Part shown: positions 43,193 to 51,196 of the stretch, piece by piece
Numbering within the stretch: the stretch's first letter is position 1
Layout of the letters: each line of letters opens with the position of its first letter
Assembly (NCBI RefSeq): GCF_000576635.1
Contig: NZ_AVFL01000008.1
Coordinates: forward strand, 186,001 to 250,000
Length of the DNA: 64,000 nt
Origin: Skermanella stibiiresistens SB22
Lineage (GTDB): Bacteria; Pseudomonadota; Alphaproteobacteria; Azospirillales; Azospirillaceae
Reading direction: 5' to 3'
Made by a program: the position numbers and the translations under genes
The notes under the pieces: model-generated
What the model was told of the DNA's origin: nothing
Seen by the model: the letters and a program-made list of their open reading frames with translations, nothing else
The model's database searches: none

Positions 43193-43399
43193 ATGCGCAA
43201 AGACATGAACGAAAATTGCCAGCCCGTCTTCCTGATCGTCGGCTCATCCGGCGAGCGGGGTATCATCAACCACACGATCATGGAACTGCCGAGCGCATCC
43301 GCCGGCGACATCGTCGGCAAGGACATCGCGGCAAGGCTGAACAATGGCGGTGCGGCCAGCGATCGAGCCTATTTCAGGGTGGTGTCGGCCCCGGCTTGA
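43193..43399 (+). CDS. Small hypothetical protein, 68 residues
   Basis: ATG 43193 follows a strong GCGGAGGAAATGCC ribosome site. The product (MRKDMNENCQPVFLIVGSSGERGIINHT...) is soluble with no signal peptide or known domain. One Cys, glycine-rich turns and an FRVVSAPA end are the only features. An inverted repeat upstream may control it. It is probably a real small protein because of the ribosome site and a complete reading frame, but no family is recognised. It sits between the degenerate GGDEF-EAL gene and the toxin-antitoxin operon. Confidence 0.5.
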   Translation: MRKDMNENCQPVFLIVGSSGERGIINHTIMELPSASAGDIVGKDIAARLNNGGAASDRAYFRVVSAPA

Positions 43400-43422
43400 T
43401 GCCACCCGGCGCTAACAGCGGA

Positions 43423-43477
43423 CCTCTTGAAGGGCGCGCGATTTAACCTTAAGCTTCCGAGGCGTCGCGCCAAGAGG
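43423..43477. promoter_or_regulatory. Imperfect inverted repeat upstream of the Xre-RES operon
   Basis: CCTCTTG plus GGCGCG (43423-43438, with three bases between) pairs with CGCGCCAAGAGG (43466-43477), ending eight bases before the antitoxin ATG. The AT-rich centre (ATTTAACCTTAAGC) could hold the -10 box. Antitoxins of this class usually autoregulate, so it is a natural operator candidate. Confidence 0.45.
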
Positions 43478-43485
43478 TTGAGGGA

Positions 43486-43917
43486 ATGACCAACGCCGAT
43501 CAGGTGATAGCCTTAGTCGGGGGTGAGAAGACCATCGGCCGCGGACTGGCGAGCGAGTTGGACATCGCGCGGCTGATCCGCGGCGGCCTGCCGGTGGATG
43601 TCGTCGACCACCTGCTTGACCTTGGGGTGATCAGCCAAGCCGAGGTCGATCGCATCATCGCGTCCCCCAAACAGTTGATGGAACGCCGGCGCAAGGGGTG
43701 CCTCACGCCCGACCAGTCCGGCCGCGTCATCCGGGTAGCGCGGGTGATCGCGGACGCGATGGAAACCTTCCGGTCACCGGACAAGGCCCTGACGTGGCTT
43801 CACCGCCCCAGCGCGGCGCTGGAGGGCGAGGTTCCACTCGACCTGCTCGACACCGAGGAGGGCGCCCGCGTGGTCGAGCACCTATTGTGCCGGATCGCCC
43901 ACGGCATGGCGGCCTGA
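43486..43917 (+). CDS. Xre/MbcA-type antitoxin of a RES toxin-antitoxin pair
   Basis: A 143-residue protein. The N-terminal helix-turn-helix region (LASELDIARLIRGGLPVDVVDHLLDLGVISQAEVDRIIA) is followed by the C-terminal toxin-binding domain (RRRKGCLTPDQSGRVIRVARVIADAMETFRSPDKALTWLHRPSAALEGEVPLDLLDTEEGARVVEHLLCRIAHG), the standard MbcA/ParS/Xre pattern. It starts at ATG 43486. The stop overlaps the RES gene start (TGATG). It neutralises the toxin and represses the operon. Confidence 0.9.
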   Translation: MTNADQVIALVGGEKTIGRGLASELDIARLIRGGLPVDVVDHLLDLGVISQAEVDRIIASPKQLMERRRKGCLTPDQSGRVIRVARVIADAMETFRSPDKALTWLHRPSAALEGEVPLDLLDTEEGARVVEHLLCRIAHGMAA

Positions 43918-44363
43918 TGCGCGTCTGGCGCCTGACCCGCCTGCCCTTCGCCGACCTTTCCGGTGCCGGCGCCGATTTGCTCGGCGGACGCTGGACGTCC
44001 CCCAGGACACCGGTGGTCTATGCCGCGATGGACGCGGCGCTTGCCGCCCTGGAGATGCGGGCCAACCTGGACCTGGACTTCGATCTGATCCCAGATGATT
44101 ACGTCCTGCTGGGGATCGACACCAACTATCTGGCCTTCGAGGACGCGACGGAGTTGGACAGCCCAACGGAACGCCGCGCCTTTGGCGACCGTTGGCTGTC
44201 CGAGGGCCGATCGGCCCTGCTCCGGGTGCCCTCCTCCATCGTCCCGGAGAGCCACAACATCCTGATCAATCCGCGTCACCACGACGCCCGCCATGCCCGC
44301 GTCGCGTGCCAGCGACCCTGGCGCCCCGGCGTTCAAGCCCAATCACCTGGAGCGACCCGATGA
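43917..44363 (+). CDS. RES-domain toxin (NAD+-degrading type)
   Basis: A 148-residue protein starting at ATG 43917, overlapping the antitoxin stop. The RES residues are present: Arg in GGRWTSPRTPVVYAA, Glu in ALAALEMRANLD and Ser in PESHNILINPRHHD. RES toxins deplete NAD+ by phosphorolysis or glycohydrolysis. The C-terminus after ILINP (ARVACQRPWRPGVQAQSP) is unlike the usual QRPFxFDPRL ending, but the frame is open to a normal stop. The stop overlaps the quinone reductase start (ATGA), so three genes are coupled. Confidence 0.88.
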   Translation: MRVWRLTRLPFADLSGAGADLLGGRWTSPRTPVVYAAMDAALAALEMRANLDLDFDLIPDDYVLLGIDTNYLAFEDATELDSPTERRAFGDRWLSEGRSALLRVPSSIVPESHNILINPRHHDARHARVACQRPWRPGVQAQSPGATR

Positions 44364-45340
44364 CCACCTCCCAAGCGATCCGCATCCACGCGTTCGGATC
44401 GCCCGACGTGATGCGGCTGGAGACGATGGATATCCCGGAGCCGGGTCCGGCCGAGGCGCTGGTGCGGCAGACCGCCGTCGGCTTCAACTACATCGACGTC
44501 TACCAGCGGAGCGGCACCTATCCGCTCCCCCTGCCCTCCGGCCTTGGGCACGAGGCGGCCGGCGTCGTCGAGGCGGTCGGACCGGATGTCGAGGGCATCG
44601 CCGTGGGCGACAGGGTAGCGTACATGAACGCCGGCCTGGGCGCCTACGCCAGCCTCCGCAATGTCGAAGCAGCGAAGCTGGTGCCGATCCCCGGAGAGAT
44701 CACCGACGAACAGGCCGCCTCCCTGCTGTTCAAGGGCCTGACCGCGCAGTACCTGCTGAAGAAGACGCACGCCGTCAAACCGGGCGACATGGTGCTGGTC
44801 CACGCGGCCGCCGGCGGCGTCGGACAGATCCTGTGCCGGTGGGCCAAGGCGTTGGGAGCGTATGTCGTCGGCACGGCGGGGTCGGTGGAGAAATGCGAGG
44901 TGGCGCGCGCCGCAGGCTGTGACGTGGCGATCGACTACAAGCAACCAAACTGGGCGGAAACGCTGCTGCGGGAGACCGGCGGTAGGAAAGCCACCGTCGT
45001 CTATGACTCGGTAGGGCGCGACACCTTCCTCACGTCGCTCGATCTGGCGGCGCCCTTCGGGCTGGTCGTGATCTATGGCGCCGCATCGGGCCCGGCACCC
45101 GCGATCGAGCCCGAACTGCTCAACAAGAAGGGCAACCTGTTCCTCACCCGCCCCTCGGTGTTTCCCCACAACGCCGATGCCGCGTCGTTGCGGGCGAACT
45201 CGGCCGACCTGTTCGCGGCGATCGCGGCGGGCCACGTCCGGTCCGAGATCGGCCGAAGCTTCCCACTCTCCGAAGCCGCGGATGCCCACCGCGCCGCCGA
45301 GGCGCGCGCCACGACAGGCGCCATCCTGCTGATCCCCTGA
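44360..45340 (+). CDS. qor: NADPH:quinone oxidoreductase (Zn-independent MDR family)
   Basis: A 326-residue protein, starting at ATG 44360 and overlapping the RES stop by ATGA. The N-terminal GroES-like domain includes VGFNYIDVYQRSGTYPLPLPSGLGHEAAGVV (no catalytic zinc site). The Rossmann domain has VHAAAGGVGQILCRWAKALGA. The C-terminus has NKKGNLFLTRPSVFPHN and ends ATTGAILLIP. This is the quinone reductase 1 pattern (E. coli QorA). It reduces quinones with NADPH. It is translationally tied to the upstream toxin-antitoxin pair, an unusual association, since RES toxins act on NAD+. Confidence 0.92.
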   Translation: MTTSQAIRIHAFGSPDVMRLETMDIPEPGPAEALVRQTAVGFNYIDVYQRSGTYPLPLPSGLGHEAAGVVEAVGPDVEGIAVGDRVAYMNAGLGAYASLRNVEAAKLVPIPGEITDEQAASLLFKGLTAQYLLKKTHAVKPGDMVLVHAAAGGVGQILCRWAKALGAYVVGTAGSVEKCEVARAAGCDVAIDYKQPNWAETLLRETGGRKATVVYDSVGRDTFLTSLDLAAPFGLVVIYGAASGPAPAIEPELLNKKGNLFLTRPSVFPHNADAASLRANSADLFAAIAAGHVRSEIGRSFPLSEAADAHRAAEARATTGAILLIP

Positions 45341-45373
45341 CGCGGAGTCATCCCCGCGTCGGGAACCGGCGTC

Positions 45374-47176
45374 CTAGCTGTCGTTCATCTTGAGGGCGGC
45401 GATGAAGGCGCTCTGCGGAATCTCGACTTGGCCGAACTGCCGCATCCGCTTCTTGCCCTCCTTCTGCTTGTCGAGCAGCTTGCGCTTGCGGCTGATGTCG
45501 CCGCCATAGCACTTGGCGAGGACGTCCTTGCGCATCGCGCTGATGGTCTCGCGGGCGATGACGCGGCTGCCGATCGCGGCCTGCACCGCGATCTTGAACA
45601 TCTGCCGGGGGATCAGCTCCTTCAAGCGCTCACACAGGGCGCGACCGCGCTTTTCGGAGGCGGCGCGGTGGACGATGGTGCTGAGCGCGTCGACCGGCTC
45701 GGCGTTGACCATGATCGACAGCTTGACGAGGTCGCCCTCGCGGTACTCGTCCCACTGATAATCGAAGCTGGCATAGCCGCGGCTGATGCTCTTGAGGCGG
45801 TCGTAGAAGTCGAACACGACCTCGTTGAGCGGCAGCCGGTAGATCATCATGGCACGGCTGCCGGCGTAGGTCAGTTCGATCTGCTCGCCCCGCCGGTCGG
45901 TGCAGAGCTGGAGAACGCTGCCGAGATACTCGTCCGGCAGCATGATCGTCGCCTTGATCCAAGGCTCCTCGATCTTCACGATCCGGACGGGATCCGGCAT
46001 GTCGGCCGGATTGTGCAGGTCGATGACGGAGCCGTCGTTCATGTGGATCTTGTAGACCACAGACGGGGCCGTCGTGATCAGGTCCAGGTTGAACTCCCGC
46101 TCCAGCCGCTCCTGGATGATCTCCAGGTGCAGCAGGCCCAGGAAGCCGCAGCGGAAACCGAAGCCCAGCGCCGCCGACGTCTCCGCCTCGAAATGGAAGC
46201 TGGCGTCGTTCAGCGCCAGCTTGCCCAGGCTGTCGCGCAGGTGCTCGAACTCGGCGGCGTCGGTCGGGAACAGGCCGCAGAACACGACCGGGACGGAAGG
46301 CTTGAAGCCCGGCAGCATCGTCTGCGATGGCCGCTTGTCGTCGGTGATGGTGTCACCGACCTTGGTCTCGGTGATGTCCTTGATGCCGGCGGTGATGAAA
46401 CCCATCTCGCCAGGCCCCAGCACGCCGGTCAGCAGCGCCTTGGGCGTGAAGACGCCGACGCGATCGATCTCGCGCGCGGCCCCGCTCGCCATCATCCGCA
46501 TCTTCATGCCGACCTTGAGCTGGCCGTCGACCACGCGCACCAGGACTACGACGCCCAGGTAGGGATCGTACCAGCTGTCGACCAGCAGCGCCTTGGTGGT
46601 GGCGTCGGGGTCGCCCTTGGGAGCGGGCAGCCGCTGGACGATCGCCTCCAGCACGTCGGGAATCCCGAGGCCGGTCTTGGCCGAGATCATCACGGCGTCC
46701 GACGCGTCCAGGCCGATCACGTCCTCGATCTGCTCCTTGACCCGGTCCGGCTCGGCGGCGGGCAGGTCGATCTTGTTGAGGACGGGGATGATCTCGTGGT
46801 TGTTGTCCAACGCCTGATAGACGTTGGCGAGCGTCTGCGCCTCGACTCCCTGGCTGGCGTCGACCACCAGGATCGACCCCTCGCACGCTGCCAGCGACCG
46901 GCTGACCTCGTACGCGAAGTCGACATGGCCAGGGGTGTCCATCAGGTTCATCTGGTACTGCTCGCCATCCTTGGCGGTGTAGAGCAGGCGGACGGTCTGG
47001 GCCTTGATGGTGATCCCGCGTTCCCGCTCGATATCCATGCTGTCCAGGACCTGCTCGCGCATCTCGCGCGCGTCCAGGCCGCCGCACATCTGGATCATCC
47101 GGTCGGCCAGCGTGGACTTGCCGTGATCGATGTGGGCGATGATGGCGAAGTTACGAATATTCTTGAGCTCGGTCAT
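45374..47176 (-). CDS. lepA: Elongation factor 4 (LepA)
   Basis: A 600-residue translational GTPase starting at ATG 47176 ([29 protein letters not shown]). G1 is [10 protein letters not shown]2 contains the ERERGIT threonine region, G3 is DTPGH and G4 is NKIDLP. The C-terminal LepA-specific domain ends [25 protein letters not shown]. It promotes back-translocation or ribosome recovery under stress. The length is exactly normal. It is convergent with the quinone reductase gene (33-base gap) and divergent from the oxygenase-like gene. Confidence 0.97.
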   Translation of the reverse strand: MTELKNIRNFAIIAHIDHGKSTLADRMIQMCGGLDAREMREQVLDSMDIERERGITIKAQTVRLLYTAKDGEQYQMNLMDTPGHVDFAYEVSRSLAACEGSILVVDASQGVEAQTLANVYQALDNNHEIIPVLNKIDLPAAEPDRVKEQIEDVIGLDASDAVMISAKTGLGIPDVLEAIVQRLPAPKGDPDATTKALLVDSWYDPYLGVVVLVRVVDGQLKVGMKMRMMASGAAREIDRVGVFTPKALLTGVLGPGEMGFITAGIKDITETKVGDTITDDKRPSQTMLPGFKPSVPVVFCGLFPTDAAEFEHLRDSLGKLALNDASFHFEAETSAALGFGFRCGFLGLLHLEIIQERLEREFNLDLITTAPSVVYKIHMNDGSVIDLHNPADMPDPVRIVKIEEPWIKATIMLPDEYLGSVLQLCTDRRGEQIELTYAGSRAMMIYRLPLNEVVFDFYDRLKSISRGYASFDYQWDEYREGDLVKLSIMVNAEPVDALSTIVHRAASEKRGRALCERLKELIPRQMFKIAVQAAIGSRVIARETISAMRKDVLAKCYGGDISRKRKLLDKQKEGKKRMRQFGQVEIPQSAFIAALKMNDS

Positions 47177-47439
47177 GCCTGCGCCAAAAACCTGAAGATT
47201 AGGCGGCACCATAGGGCCGCGACGCCGCGCGCGCAACGGAGACATGCGGCAACGCAGCCAGCCGTCCATCCCGCGCCGTAGGCGATTCCCGCCTCGCCGC
47301 TTGTTGTGCTAACCATGTATTCGCCAATCAACGTCGACACCGGCGAACGGTGTCGGGGAAGCGGCCAGAGTTCGGACCATCTTCCTGAAATCTGGCTTGG
47401 CTCCCTGGAAATCCGGCCTGGAATCCGAAAGGTATCCAC

Positions 47440-48072
47440 ATGCAGTCGATAAAACTGAACGAAGCGGTGATGTATTGTTTCGGAACGCCGCTGTTCAAGG
47501 CGCGTATCCGCGACCACGAGGCGATGAACGTCGAATTGGCGGACATCCTCCAGAAGGAACGCGCGACCAATCCGGACCACCACATGTCGGCCGTTCGCGG
47601 CTGGCAGGGTGAGAAGGACTTGTTCCAGCGGGAACATCCAGCGCTCAACCGCCTGAAGGCCCAGGTCGGCAAGGCCGTGATCGCCGTGACCCAGACCTAT
47701 TTCGGACAGGCGCTGGATCCGGCGAAGTGCAGCGTCAGCGGCGAGATGTGGGGAAACATCATTCCGAACGGCGGCTACACCAAGCTTCACAACCACTCCA
47801 AATCACATTGGAGCGGCGTCTACTACATCGACACCGCCCAGATGGAGGGCGATTGGCCGGAAAACGGCTGCATCGAGTTCGTCGATCCCCGCAGCTTTCC
47901 GACCGCCTTCCACCATCCCAAGTTCTCGATGCTCCCCAGTCTGACCATCAAGCCGGAAAATGGCCTGATGGTGCTCTTCCCCGGCTGGCTGAACCATTAC
48001 GTCCACCCCTATCACGGTCCGGCCGAGCGCATTTCTATCGCCTTCAACGCGATGATCCGCGTGGACGACTAG
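47440..48072 (+). CDS. 2OG-Fe(II) oxygenase-like protein (TIGR02466 type)
   Basis: A 210-residue protein starting at ATG 47440. The double-stranded beta-helix signature segments are IIPNGGYTKLHNHSKSHWSGVYYID, CIEFVDPRSF, NGLMVLFPGWLNHYVHPYHG and RISIAFN. A likely iron-binding His lies in LHNHSKSH, a second in NHYVHPY, and the Arg in RISIAFN would bind 2-oxoglutarate. Homologues are uncharacterised, commonly found near sugar or lipid A genes or free-standing; the substrate is unknown. It is a single gene, divergent from lepA and convergent with the DedA gene. Confidence 0.75.
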   Translation: MQSIKLNEAVMYCFGTPLFKARIRDHEAMNVELADILQKERATNPDHHMSAVRGWQGEKDLFQREHPALNRLKAQVGKAVIAVTQTYFGQALDPAKCSVSGEMWGNIIPNGGYTKLHNHSKSHWSGVYYIDTAQMEGDWPENGCIEFVDPRSFPTAFHHPKFSMLPSLTIKPENGLMVLFPGWLNHYVHPYHGPAERISIAFNAMIRVDD

Positions 48073-48099
48073 AGGTCCCTGAAGTTCGGGCCGCCGTCC

Positions 48100-48714
48100 T
48101 CACTCCGCCTGGGCGGGCACGTTCCGGCTGGTGACCACCGGTTCGGGCGGAGGGGCCGGGCGGCGGCGCGACATCTTGAACAGGACGAGGATCGCGATCA
48201 GGAAGGCCGCCAGCATCAGAAGGCCGAAACCGGTCGCCAGATCGCCCAGGATATGCTGCAAGGCCATGCCGGCCAGATAGCCGGCGCCGGCGAAGCAGAC
48301 CGCCCAGACACCGGCGGCGATGAAGTTCAGCATGGCGAAGCGCGACCACGGCAAGCCACTCATGCCCATGGCGAAGGAACTGAAGTTGCGGACCCCGTAG
48401 ATGAACCGGAAACTCAGCACGAACCCGGTGCTATAGCGCTTCAGCAGACTGAGCGCGTGATCGACTCCGGGTTTCCAGCGGGGAAAACGCAGCAACAGCC
48501 GGGCTCCATACCGCCGGCCGATCAGAAAGTAGAGTTGGTCACCCAGGAAGCTACCCAGCCACGCGAAGCAGATCAGTGTCGGCAGATCGAGGATCCCCTC
48601 GCGCGCCGCCACTCCGGAGAATATGACGAACGTCTCGCCTTCTAAAAATGTCCATGCGAAAACAATGGCATAGTAATAGTTACCATACTCTCTGATGGTC
48701 TCCAGAATATCCAC
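48100..48714 (-). CDS. DedA family membrane protein
   Basis: A 204-residue inner-membrane protein starting at GTG 48714 with GAGGAG upstream. It has about five hydrophobic segments. The DedA hallmarks are FLEGETFVIFSGVAAREG near the N-terminus, FLGDQLYFLIGRRYGARLLLRFPRW, and SFRFIYGVRNFSSFAMGMSGLPWSRFAMLNFIAAGVWA (the F-x-R-x3-R-x3 loop of the family). DedA proteins flip phospholipid or undecaprenyl phosphate and support membrane homeostasis. The short Pro/Arg-rich C-terminus (SRRRPAPPPEPVV) is cytoplasmic. It lies tail to tail with the oxygenase-like gene. Confidence 0.9.
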   Translation of the reverse strand: MDILETIREYGNYYYAIVFAWTFLEGETFVIFSGVAAREGILDLPTLICFAWLGSFLGDQLYFLIGRRYGARLLLRFPRWKPGVDHALSLLKRYSTGFVLSFRFIYGVRNFSSFAMGMSGLPWSRFAMLNFIAAGVWAVCFAGAGYLAGMALQHILGDLATGFGLLMLAAFLIAILVLFKMSRRRPAPPPEPVVTSRNVPAQAE

Positions 48715-48876
48715 CGCGCGCTCCTCGGACTGGCCGATTCTTTATGAGTTCGTCCCACTCTATCGGGATTCGTTCCGATTGCATACCGCGATGGTGACCT
48801 TTGGATCAATGCGCTGTGATCGCCATCACGGGCGAAGGGTCATGGCCGTTCGAGGGTAGGCACCGGAGGTAGCCTC

Positions 48877-50991
48877 TCAGGCCGCCTCGCGGATGGGCGA
48901 GCGCCGCGCGGCCGCGTAGCGGGCGACCGCGCCGTCGAAGCCCTTGATATGTGTCTGCCACCATCCGCCCAGCAGCCCCACCACGTCGACACCCCGGATC
49001 GCGGCACCTTGCCGGTAGTCCTCGGCCAAGGCATCCAATCGGCTGATGAACATCCGATGCTGGTCGCGGTGCTCTTCGGCCTCGGGAAAGCCGATCTTGG
49101 TCATGAAACCCTCCTCGTCCGCGAAGTGCTTCGACGCGTAGGCGCGGAGCTCGTCGAATGCGCGTGACAGCAGCTTGGGATCCTCACCGCCCTTGACGCT
49201 GAAATAGACGCGGTTGGCGAGTTCGAGGAGCTTGCGGTGCTCCGCGTCGATCCGGGGAATGCCGAACTCCAGGTCGACGCCCCACTCGACCAGCGGCGCG
49301 CTGGCCGAACCGTCGAACCGCACCCGCTTCAGGAAATCATCGACCTTCGACTTAAGGATGTCGGCCTGCTCGCCCAAGGCGGCGGCGGTCAGGTCAAGTT
49401 CCTCGGTGGCCCTGGTCGATTCGACGGCCGCCCGCTCGACCAGTCCGATGGCGCCACTGACATTGGAGGTGCCCAAGGCACCCTGCTCCGCGTTGCGGGC
49501 GATCTCGGACGTGGCGGCGTATTGTTGCTCGACCGCCGTCGATATGGCGGTGGCGACGCCGCTCATGTCCCGGTTGATCTGGACGATCGCCCCGATCGCC
49601 TCGACCGACGAGTGGGTGCTGTTCTGGATCTCGATGATCTGCCGGGTGATCTCGTCGGTCGCCTTGGCCGTTTGGGTCGCCAGAAGCTTGACCTCGGACG
49701 CGACGATGGCGAACCCCTTGCCGGCGTCTCCCGCCCGCGCCGCCTCGATCGTGGCGTTCAACGCGAGCAGGTTTGTCTGGTTGGCGATGTCGGCGATCAG
49801 TTGGACGAAGGTGCCGATCCCGCCGACCTTCTCCTCCAGCACCCGGATGGCCTCGCTGGTGACGGCGGTCTCGCCGACCGCCTTGTTCGCCATGGCGGAC
49901 GCCTGGGTCGCCTGCCGCGAGATCTCGTGGATGGAAGCGCTCAGTTCCTCGGCCGCCGCGGCCACGGTCTGGACGTTGCCCATGGCCTCCTCGGACGAGC
50001 CGGCCGCCGTCGCGACCTGCCGCCGCGTCTCGATGACGCTGTCGGCCATGCGGCGCGCGTTGGCGCGCATCGCCTGATCGGCGGCCGCCAAGCCGTCCAG
50101 GACGCTGACGATGGTCATTTCGAACTCGCGGATGAAGGCTTCCAGCTGTTTTTGCTTGTTTTCCTTGACGATCCGTTCGCCCTCCTGCTCCTGGGTCAGC
50201 ATGCGGGCGTGGATCAAGCCATCCTGGAAGACCGCGACGGTGCGAGCCATGTCCCCGATCTCGTCCAACCGCTTCAGGGCCGGAACCGGCAGGTCGATCG
50301 CCCCCTCGGACATCCGCGTCATCACCAGCCGCAGTTCGCCCAGGGGGCGGACGACGGAGCGGGTGACCAGCAACGCCGCGGCCAGCACCGCCGCCAACAC
50401 CACGGCGAAGATGGCGCCATGGACCAGCGCCTTCTGGCGGAAAACCCGCTCGACATCGTCGACGTAGATCCCGGTTCCGACGACCCAGTCCCAACCGGGG
50501 ATGCGCTTGACATAGGAGATCTTGGGCGATGGCTCGGATTCTCCTGGCTTCATCCAGCGGTATTCGACGAAGCCAGCTCCGGTCTCCCGCGCCACCTTGA
50601 TGAAGGCGTCGAACATCGCCATGCCGTCGGCGTCCTTCATGTCGCGCACGTCGCGGCCGATCCGGTCCGGCAACGTGGGATGGCCGATCAGAATGCCGTC
50701 GAGATCGTTGATCCAGAAATAATTGGCGCCCTCGTACCGGAGCATCGCGATCGACTCGACGGCGGCGCGTTTGGCTGCGTCGGGGGCCATGACACCCTTG
50801 GCGGCGAGGTCGGCATGGGTCAGCGCGATGTTGGCGGCCGCGTCGACCAGATCGCGCGCCTTGAGGGCGCGGTCGTTCAGCAGTTCCGACCGCAGGCTGA
50901 CGAGGGCGAGGACGCCGATGACGATCATGCCGGCCGAGGCCAATGACACCATCGCGAGAAGCCGCCCTCTCAGTCTCACACGATCAAACAT
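48877..50991 (-). CDS. Methyl-accepting chemotaxis protein with C-terminal hemerythrin domain
   Basis: 704 residues from ATG 50991; TTG and GTG precede it. A membrane helix ([23 protein letters not shown]) is followed by a periplasmic sCache-type sensor ([27 protein letters not shown] ... [19 protein letters not shown]), then a second helix ([18 protein letters not shown]). HAMP comes next, then the signalling domain with the conserved tip [35 protein letters not shown]. The C-terminus is a full hemerythrin ([38 protein letters not shown]), with the diiron ligands in the HxxxE, HxxxH and HxxxxD spacing. It should couple oxygen or redox sensing in the cytoplasm to CheA. There are no adjacent che genes. 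Confidence 0.92.
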   Translation of the reverse strand: MFDRVRLRGRLLAMVSLASAGMIVIGVLALVSLRSELLNDRALKARDLVDAAANIALTHADLAAKGVMAPDAAKRAAVESIAMLRYEGANYFWINDLDGILIGHPTLPDRIGRDVRDMKDADGMAMFDAFIKVARETGAGFVEYRWMKPGESEPSPKISYVKRIPGWDWVVGTGIYVDDVERVFRQKALVHGAIFAVVLAAVLAAALLVTRSVVRPLGELRLVMTRMSEGAIDLPVPALKRLDEIGDMARTVAVFQDGLIHARMLTQEQEGERIVKENKQKQLEAFIREFEMTIVSVLDGLAAADQAMRANARRMADSVIETRRQVATAAGSSEEAMGNVQTVAAAAEELSASIHEISRQATQASAMANKAVGETAVTSEAIRVLEEKVGGIGTFVQLIADIANQTNLLALNATIEAARAGDAGKGFAIVASEVKLLATQTAKATDEITRQIIEIQNSTHSSVEAIGAIVQINRDMSGVATAISTAVEQQYAATSEIARNAEQGALGTSNVSGAIGLVERAAVESTRATEELDLTAAALGEQADILKSKVDDFLKRVRFDGSASAPLVEWGVDLEFGIPRIDAEHRKLLELANRVYFSVKGGEDPKLLSRAFDELRAYASKHFADEEGFMTKIGFPEAEEHRDQHRMFISRLDALAEDYRQGAAIRGVDVVGLLGGWWQTHIKGFDGAVARYAAARRSPIREAA

Positions 50992-51196
50992 CACCAACCC
51001 CCATGCGGCCGAACCGAAACACCGCGCGCGTTCCGTTGGAAAGATTCTAACCGTGGGGCTTTAATAAATTACTTTTGGATTATTTACCTCACCAATCCGA
51101 CATAGGACAAACCGCCGCATGCGATACCGTCGCATCGAACCTCGCGACGGTACCGCCGAACCTTGCAGCTCAGGATCGCTCCACGATTTCAGGTGG

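Noticed and set aside
44270-44363. Possible frameshift at the end of the RES toxin
   Set aside because: The end differs from the usual QRPFxFDP pattern and another frame reads AFKPNHL, but the current frame ends at a normal stop overlapping qor, so I did not call a frameshift.
45428-47281. 617-codon plus-strand frame opposite lepA
   Set aside because: Antisense of lepA, which has all GTPase motifs and exact family length.
49237-50946. Plus-strand open frame opposite the chemoreceptor
   Set aside because: Antisense shadow rich in Asp, Arg and Gly; the receptor on the minus strand is unmistakable.
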